A stretch of DNA of 64,000 nucleotides, taken from the NCBI RefSeq assembly GCF_008933155.1, contig NZ_WBVP01000015.1, positions 36,159 to 100,158 of the forward strand. The letters are read 5' to 3'. This document shows positions 47,416-57,695 of this stretch, one piece after another; within the stretch, counting starts at the first letter, position 1; the number at the start of each line of letters is the position of its first letter. The DNA comes from Aliivibrio finisterrensis. Its GTDB lineage: Bacteria; Pseudomonadota; Gammaproteobacteria; Enterobacterales; Vibrionaceae. The notes beneath the pieces were generated by a model, which did not search any database, was not told the DNA's origin, and worked only from the letters and a program-made list of their open reading frames with translations. The position numbers were made by a program, and so were the translations under genes.

Positions 47416-48393
47416 TTACGCTCCTTTCCCTGTAATATCTACCGTTGGGTTAATTAATCCATATAACAGATCAACAATAGTGTTTGTTACTACAAAGATT
47501 AAGCCCACAAAGATGACGTAAGCGGTAATCAATGGCGTATCTACACGGTTAATCGCCTCTAAGAATAAGAAGCCTGTTCCCGGCCACTGGAATACGGTTT
47601 CAGTAAGGATGGTATAAGCCACCATGGTACCAATTTGAACACCACCTACAGTTAATACTGGCAGCATGGTATTTTTAAGAGCATGTTGGTAATAAATTTT
47701 ATTTGTTGCAATGCCTTTTGCTTTAGAAAATTTAATGTATTCAGAGCTCAGCACTTCTAGCATTTCAGAGCGAACTAAACGAATAAAAAGAGGAAGCATG
47801 ATTGAAGCAAGGGAAATACAAGGCAATACCAAGTGAGCCAATCCATCAATGGTAAAAAAGCCTGATTCCCAACCTAATAAATTATAGGTTTCACCGCGTC
47901 CATAAGACGGTAGCCAATTTAATTCGATAGAGAATACGTACATCAACATAATTGCCGTTAGGAACACAGGTATCGATATACCAATACTACTGAACGCCAT
48001 TATCGCTTTTGTGAAAATACTTTTTGGATGAATAGCCGAATAAACACCAAGAGGTATCGAAAGAAATATAATAATAATTGCCGCCCCTAATACTAATTCA
48101 AGGGTCGCGACTAATTTATCAAGAATCACTTCTACCGCTGGTTTTTTGAAAAAATATGACGTGCCCAAGTCACCTTGAACCGCATTAGTAATAAAACGAG
48201 TGTACTTTGTGATAAATGGGTCATTTAACCCTAAATCGTCTCTCAGAGCTTGACGCTCAGCTTCTGAAACGGATTGCCCAACCAATTCACGTAACGGGTC
48301 ACCCAAATTATCTTGGATGGAAAACGCAACCAGACTGATCACAAACATCACTATCAGTGCCTGAAACAGGCGCTTGACCAGAAACGTAAACAT
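47416..48393 (-). CDS. Peptide ABC transporter permease (OppB/DppB type)
   Basis: A 325-residue permease starting at the ATG at 48393, behind an AGGGG/AAGGA region and giving the family N-terminus MFTFLVKRLFQALIVMFVIS. The frame is open 19 codons upstream but without conserved sequence. The signatures are DDLGLNDPFITKYTRFI and the EAA-type loop FSKAKGIATNKIYYQHALKN. It partners with the OppC-type permease to form the membrane channel. Confidence 0.93.
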   Translation of the reverse strand: MFTFLVKRLFQALIVMFVISLVAFSIQDNLGDPLRELVGQSVSEAERQALRDDLGLNDPFITKYTRFITNAVQGDLGTSYFFKKPAVEVILDKLVATLELVLGAAIIIIFLSIPLGVYSAIHPKSIFTKAIMAFSSIGISIPVFLTAIMLMYVFSIELNWLPSYGRGETYNLLGWESGFFTIDGLAHLVLPCISLASIMLPLFIRLVRSEMLEVLSSEYIKFSKAKGIATNKIYYQHALKNTMLPVLTVGGVQIGTMVAYTILTETVFQWPGTGFLFLEAINRVDTPLITAYVIFVGLIFVVTNTIVDLLYGLINPTVDITGKGA

Positions 48394-48494
48394 TCCTTGT
48401 CCCCTTCTTAATCCTAAAAATGATATAGAAAATATATCCATATCTAACAAATTGTTGGTATTACTTTTTTATCAATGAATCTCTTATGACGAAT

Positions 48495-48525
48495 AAAGGT
48501 TGCCCTGAATATCAGGACAACCTTT
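48495..48525 (-). promoter_or_regulatory. Intercistronic hairpin between binding-protein and permease genes
   Basis: AAAGGTTG and CAACCTTT with inner CCTGA/TCAGG (one mismatch) form a 14-bp stem with a 3-base loop, in the gap after the substrate-binding protein gene. On the minus strand the following T-run is short (TTTATT). It may attenuate transcription or protect the upstream mRNA from 3' decay, raising binding protein over permease. Confidence 0.6.
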
Positions 48526-48535
48526 TTACAGACAG

Positions 48536-50089
48536 TTACTTAACGACTAAATCGCCAAAGTATGGGTACTCCATTGCATTTACGATTGGTTTGATATCAA
48601 TATTAGATTTCGCGCCCCACGCAAGATTTTGCCAATGCAGTGGAACAAACGCCGCATCGTTATACAATGTATCTTCTACTGTTTTTAGCATTGCGCTACG
48701 TTTTGCAGGATCCGTTTCCACATTTGCCGCTTCAACTAAACGGTCAATGTCTGGGTTTGAGTAATGACCACAGTTGTACTGACCTTTACCTGTTTCTTCA
48801 TTACGAGTCATTGTTAGGAACTCAGAGAAGTTTGCTGAATCTTCAGTATCTGAATGCCAACCGATCATCATCATGTCAGCAGAACACAAATCAAACTCTG
48901 GCCAGTACTGCGCTTTTGGTAATGTTTTTAAATCAACCTTGATACCAATCTTCGATAGCATCGCTGCTGCTGCTTGAGCAATTTTTGCATCATTAACATA
49001 ACGGTTGTTTGGTGCCATCATGCTAAGTTTGAAGCCTTCTTCGTAACCCGCTTCTTTCATTAGTTGTTTTGCTTTCTTAAGATCGTAACGTGGCACTAAA
49101 TCAGCATCGTAACCTGAGTAACCAGAAGGGCCTTGTTGACCAGCGGTTGTTGCAAAACCTTTCATGATCTTCTTAACAATACCTTCATTATTGATTGCAT
49201 GAACGATTGCCTGACGAACACGGACATCTTTTAGTGCTTCATTACTGTTCTGGTTCATTTGGAAAGTAATAATACGAGTACCAGGTAGCGTAACTAACTC
49301 AATACCTTTGGTATTTTTCACTCGTTTGTGATCATTTGGAGCCACTGGAGCGATAATATCTACATCACCTGAAAGTAAAGCAGCAACACGTGTTGCATTT
49401 TCTTTTATTGGAACAAGAGTTAATTCATCTACGTTACCAGGTGAGTTGGTATCCCAGTAACCATCGAAACGATCAAAAACAACTTTTACGCCTTGTTCAC
49501 GAGATTTAACGACAAATGGACCGGTACCAGAGATGTGCGTTGAAGCGAATGAATTACCGTGTTTTACGATTTCAGACTTATCTTTACCCTCTTCTGTTTT
49601 TCCAGAATAGAACTTACTGTCCATTGGGAAAAGGTATGTTGCTGTCTGTAAAACTAACGGATAAGCGCCTTTAGAAACAAGTTCAACGGTATAATCATCA
49701 ATTTTAACTAGCTTTTCATACGGTTCAAAAATCGCTTTAAAATCAGGCGAGTCTTTTAGGCGATCAAAAGTCCAAACAACATCATCAGCTGTCATTTCAT
49801 TACCTGAATGAAACTTAACGCCTTTACGTAGATTGAAGCGGAAGGTTTTGTCGTCAATACGTTCCCACTTTTCAGCAAGACGCGGTTCAAAGTCGAATGA
49901 CTGCGTATAACGAACTAGGGGATCAAACACCATATGAGAAAGCTGTAGCGTACCACCGGATAATTGCTCATGCGGGTCAAGCGATACAGGATCGGCATCA
50001 TAAGCAACGGTAATATCTGCTGCTGCTGCACTAAAACTTAGGCCTGCTGCCATCAATGCGATAGCTAATTTTGTCTTCATGGTTTTCAT
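48536..50089 (-). CDS. Peptide ABC transporter periplasmic binding protein (SBP_bac_5)
   Basis: A 517-residue exported solute-binding protein. Signal peptide (AIALMAAGLSFSAAAA), then DITVAYDADPVSLDPHEQLS and the family core FNLRKGVKFHSGNEMTADDVVWTF. This family (DppA/OppA/NikA) binds peptides, nickel or other solutes; the exact ligand cannot be told. AAGGAG seven bases before the ATG at 50089 supports the start. It lies between the ATPase gene and the permease genes. Confidence 0.92.
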   Translation of the reverse strand: MKTMKTKLAIALMAAGLSFSAAAADITVAYDADPVSLDPHEQLSGGTLQLSHMVFDPLVRYTQSFDFEPRLAEKWERIDDKTFRFNLRKGVKFHSGNEMTADDVVWTFDRLKDSPDFKAIFEPYEKLVKIDDYTVELVSKGAYPLVLQTATYLFPMDSKFYSGKTEEGKDKSEIVKHGNSFASTHISGTGPFVVKSREQGVKVVFDRFDGYWDTNSPGNVDELTLVPIKENATRVAALLSGDVDIIAPVAPNDHKRVKNTKGIELVTLPGTRIITFQMNQNSNEALKDVRVRQAIVHAINNEGIVKKIMKGFATTAGQQGPSGYSGYDADLVPRYDLKKAKQLMKEAGYEEGFKLSMMAPNNRYVNDAKIAQAAAAMLSKIGIKVDLKTLPKAQYWPEFDLCSADMMMIGWHSDTEDSANFSEFLTMTRNEETGKGQYNCGHYSNPDIDRLVEAANVETDPAKRSAMLKTVEDTLYNDAAFVPLHWQNLAWGAKSNIDIKPIVNAMEYPYFGDLVVK

Positions 50090-50153
50090 TGCATAACTCC
50101 TTATGCGGGAATGTTTCCCTAGTTTGTTGTATTTGTACTTATTATTAGACGGT

Positions 50154-51869
50154 TTACACCGCAGTTGCGTTCTCTCTTAAACCTTTAAACTCAGGCATAA
50201 GTGAAATTAATTGTTTGCTGTATTCATGCTGAGGGTTGGTATAAAGGTTTTCTGTTGGAGCCACTTCTAATAAGGTTCCCATTTGCATCACACCAACGCG
50301 ATCACACATTTGACGAATAACAGGTAAATCGTGACTGATAAACAACATGGTTAGATTTAACTCATCCTGTAAATCTTTTAATAAGTTGAGGATCTGTGCT
50401 TGTACCGATACATCCAAAGCTGACGTTGGTTCATCACAAATTAATAGTCGCGGTCGTGTTGCCAGTGCACGAGCAATAGAGATACGTTGGCGCTGACCAC
50501 CTGAAAACTCATGTGGATACTTCAAGGCCGCCATTCGACCCAAACCTACGTGATCCAAAAGATCATTAACGATCTGTTGCGTTTCTGATTCTGAACGCGT
50601 TAATTTATGGAAGCGAATCGGCTCAGCGATGATATCGAAGATTTTCATGCGTGGATTCATTGAGGTGTATGGGTTTTGAAATACCATCTGCATTTGACGA
50701 CGCATTGGGCGACGTTCTTTTTCAGATTTTAATGCGGTTAGATCAATCCCTTCAAAAGTGACCGAGCCAGAGTTAGGCGGATATAATCCTGAGATAATAC
50801 GCGCAATGGTAGATTTACCTGACCCAGACTCTCCCACAAGACCAAACGTTTCACCTTCATGTATTTCAAAGCTGACATTATTTGATGCCTGAACGTATTC
50901 ACGACGGCTTTCAAAAAATGAATCTTTGGTTATAAAGCGAAGGTTTACATTTTCAACCTTTAATAGAGGGCCTGTATATTCTCGCTGATCTTGGCTTTGT
51001 CCTAGCCAATGGTTTTTTACATCAATCGGCTCATGCTCAACCGCCTCTTCGATATAACTAACAAGAGGAAAACGATCTAATTTGATGTCTGAACGAGGAA
51101 CCGCGGAGATAAGACTGCGTGTGTATGAATGGTCAGGATCACCCAGAACTTTCTCTGTCTTACCAAACTCAACCAAGTCGCCACGGAACATTACTGCGAC
51201 TTTATCAGTGACGTTCGATACGACACCCATATCATGGGTCACTAGCATACAACCTACGTTTTTCTTAACACATAAATCACGGATAAGACTTAAGATCTGA
51301 TCTTGAATCGATACATCGAGTGCAGTCGTTGGCTCATCAGCAATAATAAGATCGGGCTCACCTGCTAAGGCTATCGCAATAACAACACGTTGGCGCATGC
51401 CACCTGAAAATTGGTGTGGGTATTGTTTTAAGCGATTCTCTGGTTGTGGGATACCAACTTGTTCCATTAACGAAAGTGCACGTGCATAAGCTTCTTCTGC
51501 TGATACTTTTAAATTCGCGTGGATCGTTTCGGTTAACTGTTGTTCAACGGTGAATAAAGGATTGAGAGAGGTCATTGGGTCTTGAAAAATAAAACCAATT
51601 TTAGAACCTCTAACTTTACGCATTTCTTCAGAAGTTAATCCTGATACTTTTTCGCCATCAAGAAAAACATCTCCTCCTGCGATAACGCCTGGGGGGCTCA
51701 GTAGATCAATAACGGCATTACCTACTGTCGACTTACCCGCTCCTGATTCACCAACAACACCAACAATCTCACCACGCTCAATTGAAAATGACAGTGACTT
51801 CACCGCAGCATGAACGCCATGACGAGATGGGTATTCAATACGTAAATTTTTAACTTCTAAAAGTGACAT
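50154..51869 (-). CDS. Fused peptide ABC transporter ATPase (OppD-OppF/GsiA-like)
   Basis: A 571-residue protein with two complete ABC ATPase domains. The first has Walker [10 protein letters not shown], signature FSGGMRQRV and Walker [13 protein letters not shown]. The second has [19 protein letters not shown] and [12 protein letters not shown], each followed by an oligopeptide-type C-terminal extension. This DppD-DppF fusion resembles GsiA and YejF. GGAG seven bases before the ATG at 51869 sets the start; the frame is open 22 codons further without conservation. It is the first gene of the operon, an order less usual than binding-protein-first. Confidence 0.92.
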   Translation of the reverse strand: MSLLEVKNLRIEYPSRHGVHAAVKSLSFSIERGEIVGVVGESGAGKSTVGNAVIDLLSPPGVIAGGDVFLDGEKVSGLTSEEMRKVRGSKIGFIFQDPMTSLNPLFTVEQQLTETIHANLKVSAEEAYARALSLMEQVGIPQPENRLKQYPHQFSGGMRQRVVIAIALAGEPDLIIADEPTTALDVSIQDQILSLIRDLCVKKNVGCMLVTHDMGVVSNVTDKVAVMFRGDLVEFGKTEKVLGDPDHSYTRSLISAVPRSDIKLDRFPLVSYIEEAVEHEPIDVKNHWLGQSQDQREYTGPLLKVENVNLRFITKDSFFESRREYVQASNNVSFEIHEGETFGLVGESGSGKSTIARIISGLYPPNSGSVTFEGIDLTALKSEKERRPMRRQMQMVFQNPYTSMNPRMKIFDIIAEPIRFHKLTRSESETQQIVNDLLDHVGLGRMAALKYPHEFSGGQRQRISIARALATRPRLLICDEPTSALDVSVQAQILNLLKDLQDELNLTMLFISHDLPVIRQMCDRVGVMQMGTLLEVAPTENLYTNPQHEYSKQLISLMPEFKGLRENATAV

Positions 51870-52393
51870 TATCAGACTCCGACTACTCGGCAGCATCCTG
51901 CCCTGTCTGCACATTGATTCCATTCGAAACAACAATAAATGTTGTAACTTAACTAGGAAACCAATGTAGTCAATTATTCACATAAAAGCAACAAATAAAG
52001 AGCTTTAACCTATTTAATGCTAATTAAATGAATAAAAAATCATGAGGCGTAAAAGTAAACCATTCAATATCACTCTTTACGCTCATTATTGATCTAGTTA
52101 AAACAAGAGCTTAATAACAAAAATAAAAATACCCATACAGTAATAAAATATTCAGGAAATCAGCATGATTTACATAATTAATCTTAACATTTTTAACAGT
52201 GTGATATTTTAATATGAGATAGCTATTCAATAATTCATTTTGCAAATGTGCAATATGTCGATATATATAATGGATTTTATATACATAAGAAGATGGTATA
52301 ACTACTTTAATCGTATTAAATAAGAAGAAGAGAAGTGCAAAATAAAATAGCGATAATGTGATGATGGTGAGAACTTTCTATCTATCAGAAATG
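51870..52393. promoter_or_regulatory. AT-rich non-coding gap upstream of the peptide transporter operon
   Basis: About 520 bases between the fused ATPase gene and the tRNA terminator. It must carry the promoter of the peptide transporter operon. It is very AT-rich and contains a TATATATAATGG run near 52260. I see no gene, strong hairpin or repeat, and no integrase or attachment site despite the tRNA next door. Confidence 0.4.
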
Positions 52394-52425
52394 AAAAAAG
52401 CCTCGTCATTTCTGACGAGGCTTTT
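52394..52425 (-). terminator. Terminator of the tRNA operon
   Basis: On the minus strand AAAAGCCTCGTCA pairs with TGACGAGGCTTTT around GAAA, then more Ts, five bases after the CCA end of the last tRNA. Confidence 0.93.
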
Positions 52426-52429
52426 AATG

Positions 52430-52506
<77 letters not shown>

Positions 52507-52577
52507 ATGTTTTTGTTTGATTTCTGGGATGTTGCTTAAATCAAACTGGAAACTTACAAAAGCTACCAATAAATTAA

Positions 52578-52654
52578 TGGGGTGGCTAACGAGATTCGAA
52601 CTCGCGACCACCGGAATCACAATCCAGGGCTCTACCAACTGAGCTATAGCCACC
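52578..52654 (-). tRNA. tRNA-His (anticodon GTG), second copy
   Basis: A 77-base tRNA with encoded CCA and the extra 5' G typical of tRNA-His (GGTGGCTATAGC). The anticodon arm reads CTGGATTGTGATTCCGG. It matches the copy at 52845-52921. Confidence 0.97.
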
Positions 52655-52696
52655 ACTAATTTTTTATATAACCGCTTATCGCGATTATTGAAATAG

Positions 52697-52773
<77 letters not shown>

Positions 52774-52844
52774 ACTTGTTTCGTCTCGATTCTTGGGATG
52801 TTGCTTGAATCAAAACTGGAAACTTATAAAAGTTACCAAAATAA

Positions 52845-52921
52845 TGGGGTGGCTAACGAGATTCGAACTCGCGACCACCGGAATCACAATCCAGGGCTCT
52901 ACCAACTGAGCTATAGCCACC
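52845..52921 (-). tRNA. tRNA-His (anticodon GTG), first copy
   Basis: A 77-base tRNA with encoded CCA and the extra 5' G, the same body as the copy at 52578. It follows tRNA-Arg in transcription order, as hisR follows argX in E. coli. Confidence 0.97.
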
Positions 52922-52954
52922 ACTACTTTTTTTGCCGTTTATTTTTAATCCGGA

Positions 52955-53031
<77 letters not shown>

Positions 53032-53052
53032 ATACCCTATCGGCGGAGAGGA

Positions 53053-53081
53053 ATAATACGGATCTGCGTGACCTTCGTCTA
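53053..53081 (-). promoter_or_regulatory. Candidate promoter of the tRNA operon
   Basis: On the minus strand TAGACG and TATTAT are 17 bases apart and about 22 bases before the tRNA-Arg 5' end. The sequence after the -10 (TCCTCTCCGCCG) is GC-rich, as in stringently controlled stable-RNA promoters. The -35 match is weak. A tract of As lies upstream and could act as an UP element. Confidence 0.5.
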
Positions 53082-53299
53082 GTGTTTTTTTTACTTTTTT
53101 TATCGTTTGGTCTCTTTTTCAACAATTCCTTGGTATTTATCCTCATTTTCTTTGGGTATAGTGGTTTATTGCAACAATTTAAGCAGATATAATCACTCAA
53201 TGTTTACACGAAGTTAACGAAGCTGTTTATCTAAATTCGTTTTTCTGCTCGGTAAATACAATAAAATGGGCTTAAGCCAATAATAACTGGGAGTGTAAA

Positions 53300-53716
53300 G
53301 TGAGCTTTATGGAAAAATCTATTCGTAACATCATTATTGCAACGGTTGCTGCATTAACTTTTTCAACTACCTCTTTTGCAGCAGGTAACTCTGACGATGC
53401 CATTGCTGAGCGAATCAAGCCAGTTGGTCAAGTTTATTTAGCAAGTGATGTGATTATAATTGAAGAACCTGCTGGCCCTCGTTCAGGAGAACAGGTTTAC
53501 AATACCTTTTGTATTGCATGCCATGCCACAGGTGCAGCTGGTGCTCCAAAAACACAAGATGCCGCCGATTGGGCTCCTCGTATAGCTAAAGGTATTGATG
53601 TGCTGAATAAACACGCGATTAATGGATTTAATGCAATGCCAGCACGTGGTACATGTATGAATTGTTCTGATGATGAGGTTATTGCGGCGGTTGAGCATTT
53701 AATTAAAGGCTTATAA
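53300..53716 (+). CDS. Cytochrome c5-type monoheme protein
   Basis: A 138-residue periplasmic c-type cytochrome. A signal peptide (IIIATVAALTFSTTSFA) precedes the heme site C71-I-A-C74-H75, with the likely axial Met in FNAMPARG and the extra cysteine pair TCMNC that forms a disulfide in c5 cytochromes. It should carry electrons in respiration. I start at a GTG at 53300, with GGGAG six bases upstream; the ATG at 53309 is too far from it. Terminator shared with rep. Confidence 0.9.
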   Translation: MSFMEKSIRNIIIATVAALTFSTTSFAAGNSDDAIAERIKPVGQVYLASDVIIIEEPAGPRSGEQVYNTFCIACHATGAAGAPKTQDAADWAPRIAKGIDVLNKHAINGFNAMPARGTCMNCSDDEVIAAVEHLIKGL

Positions 53717-53748
53717 CCTGATTATTATCTTCATTTAGCTCAATCATG

Positions 53749-53782
53749 AAAAATGCCCACTTCATCATCAGTGGGCATTTTT
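53749..53782. terminator. Bidirectional terminator between cytochrome c5 and rep
   Basis: AAAAATGCCCACT pairs with AGTGGGCATTTTT, a perfect 13-bp stem with an 8-base loop between convergent genes. Confidence 0.93.
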
Positions 53783-53790
53783 GTGTCTGC

Positions 53791-55806
53791 TTACTTCTTA
53801 AGCATGGCTCTAAGATTAGCGATGTTTGCTTTTCCTCTTTCCATTCTTTCTTCTTGAGTCGGCTTTGGTTTTTTCATTTCCCAATCCAGATCATCGTGTG
53901 GAAGCTCTTCCAAGAATCGACTTGGTTCTGGTCGAATCAATTCACCATACTGACGACGTTCTTTACACAATGTAAAGGTGAGCTCTTTTTGGGCTCGAGT
54001 GATCCCTACATAGGCCAATCGTCGCTCTTCTTCGACATTATCTTCATCAATGCTTACTTGGTGAGGTAAAATTCCCTCTTCTGCCCCAATTAAATAAACG
54101 TATGGAAATTCCAAACCTTTAGAGGCATGCAAGGTCATTAGCTGAACTTGATCGGCACCATCTTCGTCTTCACCTCGCTCCATCATGTCCCGAAGTGTAA
54201 GGCGCTGTACCACCTCTTTTAATGTCTTCTCTTCATTATCGTAATTATCACCTTCTAAATCAGCAACAATCCATGAATAGAGATCTGAGACGTTTTTCAT
54301 TCTCATTTCAGCGGCTTTTGCACTGGTTGATGTTTCATACAACCAATCTTCATAATGAATGTCTTTTACTAACGAACGCACCGCTTCTACTGTATTACCT
54401 CGCTCAGCATTTTCAGAAATAGACACTATCCAATGAGAGAATCGACGTAAAGATTCTAAACCTCGTCCAGAAAGCGTTTGCTCTAAACCCAATTCAAAAC
54501 TTGCTTCAAATAAGCTTTTTCCTCTCATATTGGCATAGGTACCCAATTTTTCTAGAGTTACAGGGCCAATTTCACGACGAGGCGTATTCACCACTCGTAA
54601 AAAAGCATTATCATCATCTGGGTTTGTCAGTAAGCGTAGATAAGCCATGATGTCTTTAATCTCTGCACGCGCAAAAAATGAAGTGCCTCCTGAGATTTTA
54701 TAGGGCACTCGGTTTTGCATTAACGATTTTTCAATCAAACGTGACTGATGATTACCTCGATATAGCACCGCATAATCTTTGTAATCTGTTCGATTCAAGA
54801 AGCGATGTGCTATCAACTCACCAACAACTCGCTCCGCTTCATGCTCATCATCTTTAGCGGTTAAAACCTTAATCTGCTCTCCATCTGGGATTTCAGAGAA
54901 TAGACGTTTTTCAAATACGTGTGGATTATTGGCTATCAATATATTAGCCGCTCGCAAAATTCGGCTCGTTGAACGGTAGTTTTGCTCTAACTTTATGACA
55001 CGCAAAGCTGGGTAATCTTCATTTAGAAGTACTAAGTTTTGAGGCTTTGCTCCACGCCATGAGTAAATTGACTGATCATCATCACCCACCACGGTTAATC
55101 GCCCTCTTTCACCCACCAATAACTTAACTAATTCATATTGGCTTGTATTGGTGTCTTGATATTCATCAACCAGAAGATAGCGGATCTTCATTTGCCAGCG
55201 CTCTCGTACCTCTTGGTTATTACGAAGTAGAAGAACGGGAAGTGAAATTAAATCATCAAAATCAAGAGCGTTATACGCTTTCATTTGAGTAAGGTACATT
55301 TCATAGCAAAAAGCAAACAACTGATCTTGCTCTGAACGCGCAAAACCTTTGACTTGCGCTGGTGTCAGCATGTCATTTTTCCAATTCGAGATACTACTCA
55401 ATAACTGACGTAATAAATCTTTATCTCCATCGATCTGTTTTTCTGTTAATTCTTTTAATAGAGCAAGCTGGTCTTGATCATCAAATAATGAAAAACCAGC
55501 TTTTAAACCTAATATTTTGTATTCACGACGAATAATATCCAACCCAAGCGAGTGAAAGGTTGAAACCATTAATCCACGAGACTCTTGTTTACTAAGGGTT
55601 TGACCTACGCGCTCTTTCATCTCTCGAGCTGCTTTATTGGTAAACGTCACAGCAGCGATATTTCTCGCCTTATAGCCACACTGTTGAACTAAGTAGGCAA
55701 TTTTATTAGTAATTACGCGAGTTTTACCCGAGCCTGCACCAGCCAATACTAAACATGGTCCAGAGACAAACTTTACGGCCTCATCTTGCTGTGGATTAAG
55801 TCTCAT
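53791..55806 (-). CDS. rep: Rep, ATP-dependent DNA helicase
   Basis: A 671-residue UvrD/Rep superfamily 1 helicase (3'-5') that helps replication forks pass protein blocks. [14 protein letters not shown] carries the Q motif, GAGSGKT Walker A, then [13 protein letters not shown] (Ia), VDEYQDTN (II), [15 protein letters not shown] (III) and [16 protein letters not shown] (V), followed by [13 protein letters not shown] (VI). Length is near E. coli Rep (673). Convergent with cytochrome c5 and divergent from vexR. Confidence 0.97.
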   Translation of the reverse strand: MRLNPQQDEAVKFVSGPCLVLAGAGSGKTRVITNKIAYLVQQCGYKARNIAAVTFTNKAAREMKERVGQTLSKQESRGLMVSTFHSLGLDIIRREYKILGLKAGFSLFDDQDQLALLKELTEKQIDGDKDLLRQLLSSISNWKNDMLTPAQVKGFARSEQDQLFAFCYEMYLTQMKAYNALDFDDLISLPVLLLRNNQEVRERWQMKIRYLLVDEYQDTNTSQYELVKLLVGERGRLTVVGDDDQSIYSWRGAKPQNLVLLNEDYPALRVIKLEQNYRSTSRILRAANILIANNPHVFEKRLFSEIPDGEQIKVLTAKDDEHEAERVVGELIAHRFLNRTDYKDYAVLYRGNHQSRLIEKSLMQNRVPYKISGGTSFFARAEIKDIMAYLRLLTNPDDDNAFLRVVNTPRREIGPVTLEKLGTYANMRGKSLFEASFELGLEQTLSGRGLESLRRFSHWIVSISENAERGNTVEAVRSLVKDIHYEDWLYETSTSAKAAEMRMKNVSDLYSWIVADLEGDNYDNEEKTLKEVVQRLTLRDMMERGEDEDGADQVQLMTLHASKGLEFPYVYLIGAEEGILPHQVSIDEDNVEEERRLAYVGITRAQKELTFTLCKERRQYGELIRPEPSRFLEELPHDDLDWEMKKPKPTQEERMERGKANIANLRAMLKK

Positions 55807-55910
55807 TAATCACCTATTAAATCGTTAATGAATATTTGCGCCTATGATAAAGCTGTCGTTGATGGAATACCATGTAAACCATCGAGGAAAAAGTGTGATC
55901 TTTACGTTTC

Positions 55911-55940
55911 TTGACACAAAAACAGATTACATTTTATTCA
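55911..55940 (+). promoter_or_regulatory. Candidate vexR-vexA-vexB promoter
   Basis: A perfect TTGACA at 55911 is followed, after 17-18 bases, by TTATTC/TATTCA, a weak -10. Transcription would start near 55947, just before the palindrome at 55955, so a repressor bound there would block initiation or early elongation. Confidence 0.4.
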
Positions 55941-55954
55941 TCGTAGCCTAAAAT

Positions 55955-55976
55955 AATGAATGAACGTTCATTCATT
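55955..55976. promoter_or_regulatory. 22-bp perfect palindrome, candidate VexR operator
   Basis: A perfect palindrome centred on AACGTT, with core TGAATGAACGTTCATTCA, lies 16 bases before the TetR-type gene start. TetR-family regulators commonly bind such sites with TGAAC/GTTCA half-sites. Its position supports autoregulation of the efflux operon. Confidence 0.8.
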
Positions 55977-55992
55977 TCATAAGGATCAGTTT

Positions 55993-56559
55993 ATGAAGGA
56001 AAAGCGTCAGCTCATTCTTGAATCGGCTGAGCAATTATTAGCGACAGACGGGTTTCGTGGCTTATCCATGCAGAAGGTCGCTAACCAAGCCGGTGTTGCT
56101 GCTGGCACGATATATCGCTACTTTGATGATAAAGAAGCATTAATCGAAGAAATAAAATTGAATGTTATGCGACGTGTTGCATTTGCTATCCAAGAAAATG
56201 TACAAGATTCAGACCCAATTAAAGTCCGATTTCGTACTATGTGGCTTAACATTTGGCACTTTGCTATTTCAGAGAAGAATACTTTTTTGAATCGTAATCA
56301 ATACGACTCACTCCCTTCTTCTGATCTAGTAAAATTTAAGGAACTAGAGGAAGAAATGTTTGCCCAAGTAAACCAACTCTTTATTGATGGACTTGAGCAA
56401 GGCGTATTTAAACCTCTAAGTGTAGAAATATTAACTGGCCTGAGCTTAGAAGCGAGTGTTTGTTTAGCTCGTAAGCATGCTCAAGGTTTTTTTACTTTAA
56501 CAAACGATGATCTCGATGCGGCTATTGAAGCTAGCTGGGATGCCATTATCAAACACTAA
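55993..56559 (+). CDS. vexR: TetR-family regulator of the VexAB efflux operon
   Basis: A 188-residue one-domain-plus-ligand-pocket repressor. The helix-turn-helix is FRGLSMQKVANQAGVAAGTIYRYFDDKEALI (written here in two parts of the family motif: MQKVANQAGV and GTIYRYFDDKE). The C-terminal ligand domain is acidic. I start at the ATG at 55993, behind AAGGAT; an ATG at 55960 is in frame but lies inside the palindromic operator. It is 18 bases before vexA. Identity as VexR rests on position next to vexAB-ubiK-ilvC, as in V. cholerae. Confidence 0.85.
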   Translation: MKEKRQLILESAEQLLATDGFRGLSMQKVANQAGVAAGTIYRYFDDKEALIEEIKLNVMRRVAFAIQENVQDSDPIKVRFRTMWLNIWHFAISEKNTFLNRNQYDSLPSSDLVKFKELEEEMFAQVNQLFIDGLEQGVFKPLSVEILTGLSLEASVCLARKHAQGFFTLTNDDLDAAIEASWDAIIKH

Positions 56560-56577
56560 TTCGGAGTTCTAATCAGA

Positions 56578-57684
56578 ATGAAAAAGTGGACTTTCTTTAT
56601 GTTGCTTCTTGCACTACTTCTTTTCGGTAGTGTGATTGGTTTTAACATGTTTAAACAACAAAAAATCGCTGAGTATATGGCTAACCGACCAGAGCCCGAG
56701 TTCCCTGTTACGGTTGAAACCATTGCTTCATCTCATTGGACTCCAACTATTGAAGCTATCGGCTTTATTGAACCTAACCAAGGTGTCACGTTAACAACTG
56801 AAGTTAATGGCATCATTGATAAAATTTCGTTTGATTCTGGCAGCCAAGTAAAAAAAGGCCAAGTATTAGTTTCTCTCGATTCTAAAGTAGAAAAGGCAAA
56901 TTTAAAGAGTACTGAAGCGCGCCTTCCTGCAGCTGAAGCTAAATATAAACGTTATAAGGGCCTATATAAGAAAGGTTCTATTTCAAAAGAAGCATACGAT
57001 GAAGCAGAAGCAAATTACTTCTCTCTTGCTGCTGATATTGAAGGCATGAAAGCATCGATTGATCGTCGTGAAATCAAAGCGCCTTTCAGCGGTGTAATTG
57101 GTATTCGTAATGTATACCTTGGCCAATATTTACAACCAAGTACTGACATCGTTCGTTTAGAAGACACAAGTATCATGCGTTTACGCTTTACTGTTCCTCA
57201 AACAGACATCTCACGCATTAATATTGGACAAGAAATCGATATTTCAATTGATTCTTACCCTGCAGATATCTTCAAAGGCTCAATTAGTGCTATTGAACCT
57301 GCAGTAAATATTCAAAGTGGTTTAATCGAAGTTCAAGCTGATATTCCTAATAACGGAGGGAAACTACGTAGTGGTATGTTTGCTCGCGCTGAAATTATTC
57401 TGCCTACATTAGAAAACCAAGTGGTAATTCCTCAAACAGCAATTACCTATACGCTTTATGGTGATAACGTTTATCTTGTCACTGAAAAAGATGGCATAAA
57501 ACGCGTTCAACAGCACGTTGTAAGAGTAGGTGAGCGATCAGAAGCAATTGCTCATATTCTTGAAGGTGTTAAAGCTGGCGATGTGGTTGTAACTACAGGT
57601 CAGGTTCGTCTAAGTAATGATGCGAAAGTTCGTATTGTAGAAAGCGACGCGACAACACCACCTGCTGAAACACCAATGCTGTAA
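56578..57684 (+). CDS. vexA: VexA, RND efflux periplasmic adaptor
   Basis: A 368-residue membrane-fusion protein. An N-terminal helix (FMLLLALLLFGSVIGFNMF) anchors it; the lipoyl part (GIIDKISFDSGSQVKKGQVLVSLDS), a short alpha-hairpin (LPAAEAKYKRYKGLYKKG) and the beta-barrel with IKAPFSGVIGIRNV follow in order. It links the inner-membrane pump VexB to TolC. V. cholerae VexAB-TolC exports bile salts, detergents and antibiotics. It sits 11 bases before vexB in the vexRAB operon. Confidence 0.9.
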   Translation: MKKWTFFMLLLALLLFGSVIGFNMFKQQKIAEYMANRPEPEFPVTVETIASSHWTPTIEAIGFIEPNQGVTLTTEVNGIIDKISFDSGSQVKKGQVLVSLDSKVEKANLKSTEARLPAAEAKYKRYKGLYKKGSISKEAYDEAEANYFSLAADIEGMKASIDRREIKAPFSGVIGIRNVYLGQYLQPSTDIVRLEDTSIMRLRFTVPQTDISRINIGQEIDISIDSYPADIFKGSISAIEPAVNIQSGLIEVQADIPNNGGKLRSGMFARAEIILPTLENQVVIPQTAITYTLYGDNVYLVTEKDGIKRVQQHVVRVGERSEAIAHILEGVKAGDVVVTTGQVRLSNDAKVRIVESDATTPPAETPML

Positions 57685-57695
57685 TCGGAGGAACT

